64,000 nt of DNA from NCBI RefSeq assembly GCF_003991425.1, contig NZ_CP034346.1:347501-411500 (forward strand). The letters run 5' to 3'. The DNA is from Paenibacillus lutimineralis (lineage in GTDB: Bacteria; Bacillota; Bacilli; Paenibacillales; Paenibacillaceae). The notes under the pieces are model-generated. The model saw nothing but the letters and a program-made list of their open reading frames with translations, was not told the origin of the DNA and ran no database searches. The position numbers and the translations under genes are program-made. This document shows positions 61,491-64,000 of this stretch, piece after piece. How positions within the stretch are numbered: position 1 is the first letter of the stretch; the number at the start of each line of letters is the position of its first letter.

Positions 61491-63161
61491 ATGAAAAGAG
61501 GGGTAAAAGCAAGAGGCTTCGCAGGGTTCATGGTCATGATTCTGGTGTTCGCCTCAATGGTGGGCTGCTCGACATCGACCAATTCGGCTAACTCGGGTAA
61601 TGGGACGAAGAATAATTCCTCAGCCTCGAACAACAAAGGGGCCGCGGGTGAAGGCCCGGATTACTTGAATCCGGTCGGTGAATATCCGATTACGAAGGAT
61701 AAAATTACGCTGACGGTGATGGGCAAGAAGGACCCGGGCGGCACCGAGTGGAGCGAGCTTGAGATCTTCAAACGGTTGGCGGAGAAGACAAACCTTGATC
61801 TGAAGTTTGAGCTGGCTGAGGGCGACACCTTCAACGAGAAGAAGAATATTGCGCTGGTTGGCGGGGAATATGCCGACATTATCCTGAGAGGTGTAGAGAA
61901 GACCGATGAAGAAACCTATGGGCCGCAGGGGATCTTCCTCGACCTGACCGATCTGATCGATAAGTATGCACCGAATATTAAGGCGCTGCTTGACAAGGAG
62001 CCGGCTGTCCGCGCCGCTGTTACTTCAATGGATGGGAAAATCTACGGTCTGCCTTACTACTTCAAGACGGCGACAACACAGGGGCATCTTAGCTTTTTTG
62101 ATTCACAGTGGATGAAGAATGTCGGTATCGAGACCCCTCCAACGACAACGGATGAGCTCTATACGATGCTGAAGGCGTTCAAGGAGCAGGATGCGAACGG
62201 CAACGGCGACCCGAATGACGAAATTCCGTTCTCCGGCGTCGGCCTGATCGCAATGCAAAACCTGCTGATCCCTGCATTCACCGGAATGACCGGCGGCATC
62301 GGCTTCGATGTCAATGATGCGGGCGAAGTAGTCTATGTTCCGGCGATGCCTGAGTATAAAGAGTTCCTAGCCTACGCCAACAAGCTGTATAAGGAGGGCC
62401 TGATCGACCGGGAGTTCTCTACCCAGACTTCCCAGCAGTGGCAGGCGAAGGTGAAGGGTGGATTGGTAGGCGTATACAACGCTTCTCCGACCCTGCTTGA
62501 CCCTGAGACGACAAAGACGGAGCAGCTTAGTCTGGTTCCGCTTACATCACCGACGAATGATAAGCGAGTTGTGAAGACGCCGGATAGTCTGTATACCAGC
62601 CGCGCTGTCATCACCGATAAATGCAAATATCCGGAGGCCGCGATCCGACTGCTCGATATGTTCTATGCGACGGAGGAGAACGCAGTAGACGGCTTCTATG
62701 GCAATACGGTCTTCCTGGGCTATGAAGGCGAGCATTGGAAGTACACGGATGACACTAAGACCAAGTATGAATGGATTTCGCCGATCACAGGCTTCAGCGA
62801 TATTAATAAGTCAGTCTCCGTGAACATGGAGCTGCCTGGGCTGCTGGACTTCACGGCTATCCCAGCGAATTATCCTCTAATGGAGATGAAGGTGAATCAG
62901 GTCAATCAGAATCAAGTTCCGTATTATCGAGATGCCTATCCGGTTAACGCCCGCTTCACGACGAAGGAATCAGAGAGAGGGAATGTCATCGAGAATGATC
63001 TGTTCTCTTATGTCAACCTGATGACAACGAAGTTCATTATTGGCGAGGAGAGTCTGGATAACTTCAATAGCTATATTGAGACGCTGGATAAAATGGGGCT
63101 GCCGGAGCTGATGGAGATTAAAACGGCGGCACTGCAAAGGTGGAACGAAGCGATAAAATAA
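61491..63161 (+). CDS. lplA: Lipoprotein solute-binding protein (LplA-type)
   Basis: 556 residues. Lipoprotein signal with lipobox ASMVGC and lipidated Cys26, a Ser/Asn-rich linker, then an extracellular binding domain of the large CUT1 class (ITLTVMGKKDPGGTEWSELE; GKIYGLPYYFKTATTQ). ATG 61491 follows GAGGAGGAGCAAGG. It delivers oligosaccharide to the two permeases upstream. It is nearest the LplA family known from rhamnogalacturonan/xylan-type systems. The operon continues into the partial gene at the window edge. Confidence 0.9.
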   Translation: MKRGVKARGFAGFMVMILVFASMVGCSTSTNSANSGNGTKNNSSASNNKGAAGEGPDYLNPVGEYPITKDKITLTVMGKKDPGGTEWSELEIFKRLAEKTNLDLKFELAEGDTFNEKKNIALVGGEYADIILRGVEKTDEETYGPQGIFLDLTDLIDKYAPNIKALLDKEPAVRAAVTSMDGKIYGLPYYFKTATTQGHLSFFDSQWMKNVGIETPPTTTDELYTMLKAFKEQDANGNGDPNDEIPFSGVGLIAMQNLLIPAFTGMTGGIGFDVNDAGEVVYVPAMPEYKEFLAYANKLYKEGLIDREFSTQTSQQWQAKVKGGLVGVYNASPTLLDPETTKTEQLSLVPLTSPTNDKRVVKTPDSLYTSRAVITDKCKYPEAAIRLLDMFYATEENAVDGFYGNTVFLGYEGEHWKYTDDTKTKYEWISPITGFSDINKSVSVNMELPGLLDFTAIPANYPLMEMKVNQVNQNQVPYYRDAYPVNARFTTKESERGNVIENDLFSYVNLMTTKFIIGEESLDNFNSYIETLDKMGLPELMEIKTAALQRWNEAIK

Positions 63162-63195
63162 TCAAGTATTCTATCGGAAGGACGGAGGGATACCT

Positions 63196-64000
63196 GTGAT
63201 CTATCATATCGACTCGATTGATGAATTAATGGCCTTGCCTATGGAGGGGCTGCAGAATGGCGATGCCGCCATTCTGTCCGGCCTGTCTGACTGCGTTGGG
63301 TCAGGCGGATTCGCTGCAAGGCTAGAGTGGCAGCCGGATTGCACGCTAAGCCATAACGGCGGCACGGTGATCGCGCCTGAGGCAGTGCGGCGTGTCAGCG
63401 AAGCCGGGCTCGCGGGCCAGAAGTCTGCCGGGATAGCCGGCGTGTCTCCTGGCGAGGCAAGCGCTCTGCTGCCTCCTGGAAGATGGCGGCTGCTTCATGG
63501 GGGTGTAGGCGATTTCCGCTATTTTGGTATCTTTGGCCCCGAGCGGCCTGCTGATCATGCGCTTGAGGCGATGGTGAACGATCCGGAGATCAAGCGTATT
63601 GAGGCCTATACCGATCTGCGCTTTACGAAGCGCCACAAATTTCACCGCAGCGGGCTGGAGCTGGACTTCAACAACTGCACGGTTACTGCGGATGGCATCG
63701 AGCCCGCTCAGCCTAATGATCCTTTTGGCGCTATTATGCATTTCTGCGGGAGACTTACCGGGAGCACACAGCAGTTAACACTGACCGAGCCGCTGCGGGA
63801 GTTGGAGGACATTTTCGAGGTCGCGGACAGCAGCGCCTTCCAGCTGTACGACTGGTGGGTAGTGACGGTAAACCCTTTGGCTGGCAAGGAAGAGAAGGAG
63901 ATCGATAAGCTGTTGATGGTGACTGAGATTATCGATGCGACACATGTACGGCTCAACTATAAAATGGGCTGGGAACTTGCTGAAGGACGCATTCTTACTT
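63196..64000 (+). CDS. Partial gene, possibly right-handed beta-helix protein
   Basis: GTG 63196 is five bases after GGAGGGA and the frame stays open for 268 codons to the window end, so the gene is cut. The start is MIYHIDSIDELMALPMEGLQ with no signal peptide. The region HRSGLELDFNNCTVTADGIE resembles a polysaccharide-lyase-type parallel beta-helix (pectate lyase superfamily). It lies 34 bases after the binding-protein gene and is probably in the same operon, which fits import and breakdown of a pectin-like oligosaccharide. The family call is tentative. Confidence 0.6.
   Translation, partial: MIYHIDSIDELMALPMEGLQNGDAAILSGLSDCVGSGGFAARLEWQPDCTLSHNGGTVIAPEAVRRVSEAGLAGQKSAGIAGVSPGEASALLPPGRWRLLHGGVGDFRYFGIFGPERPADHALEAMVNDPEIKRIEAYTDLRFTKRHKFHRSGLELDFNNCTVTADGIEPAQPNDPFGAIMHFCGRLTGSTQQLTLTEPLRELEDIFEVADSSAFQLYDWWVVTVNPLAGKEEKEIDKLLMVTEIIDATHVRLNYKMGWELAEGRILT

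Noticed and set aside
1..64000. CRISPR array or cas genes
   Set aside because: No regularly spaced repeat series or Cas-like frame was seen.

Overview
The window looks like a chromosome segment of a low-to-mid GC Gram-positive bacterium of the Paenibacillus type (order Bacillales). The evidence is an eight-tRNA run, strong GGAGG-type ribosome binding sites with frequent TTG/GTG starts, yknWXYZ-like and pspA-ydjGHI-like operons, AraR-type control of araBDA, LplB/YtcP/LplA-type sugar importers, an AraC-GH39 fusion, and many carbohydrate-active enzymes. This assignment is inferred from gene content only.

Left part (1-18.5 kb) is accessory and scarred. After the tRNA cluster (Asp, Lys, Leu, Gly, Arg, Leu, Pro, Gly) come two tandem BaiN/HI0933-type flavoproteins. 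They are followed by a broken IS3-type orfA, a 3' remnant of guaA with two in-frame stops, an AT-rich three-gene cassette of unknown function on the minus strand (one gene encodes a four-pass membrane protein), a decayed replication-like gene, and a frameshifted YafY/WYL regulator divergent from a frameshifted VOC gene. Next is an AT-rich four-gene cassette: a C5-cytosine methyltransferase with a C-terminal extension, a ParB-like protein, a SNF2 helicase and a DUF3883 nuclease-like protein. Its gene joints overlap or nearly touch and it has its own promoter. It looks like a restriction/anti-phage system that matches no classical type exactly, and is the best candidate for an undescribed system here.

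Middle part (18-39 kb) holds a small XRE regulator divergent from a small gene across paired operator-like repeats, then an MBL-fold hydrolase, a HAD hydrolase, an SDR, a GNAT, the AraC-GH39 fusion protein and an RND efflux pump. It continues with a solitary cellobiose-type PTS EIIC and a GH3 glucosidase, separated by a 200-bp palindromic repeat. A yknWXYZ-like ABC exporter operon follows, then a metal module (HMA protein, P-type ATPase with a CPG motif, Crp/Fnr regulator) preceded by a perfect FNR-type box.

Right part (39-64 kb) is largely sugar metabolism. It contains a mannose cluster (GH38, ROK kinase, phosphomannose isomerase, AraC regulator; the 200-bp repeat occurs again here) and araR divergent from araBDA, with three AraR-like boxes and a good promoter. 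Downstream are remnants of an AraC regulator and a GH127 gene. An envelope-stress operon (PspA, zinc ribbon, TPM, SPFH) with an ECF-like promoter follows, then an alpha/beta hydrolase, a MarR gene with double operators, rhamnose mutarotase, a DMT transporter, and a CUT1 oligosaccharide ABC importer whose operon runs off the right edge into a partial gene.
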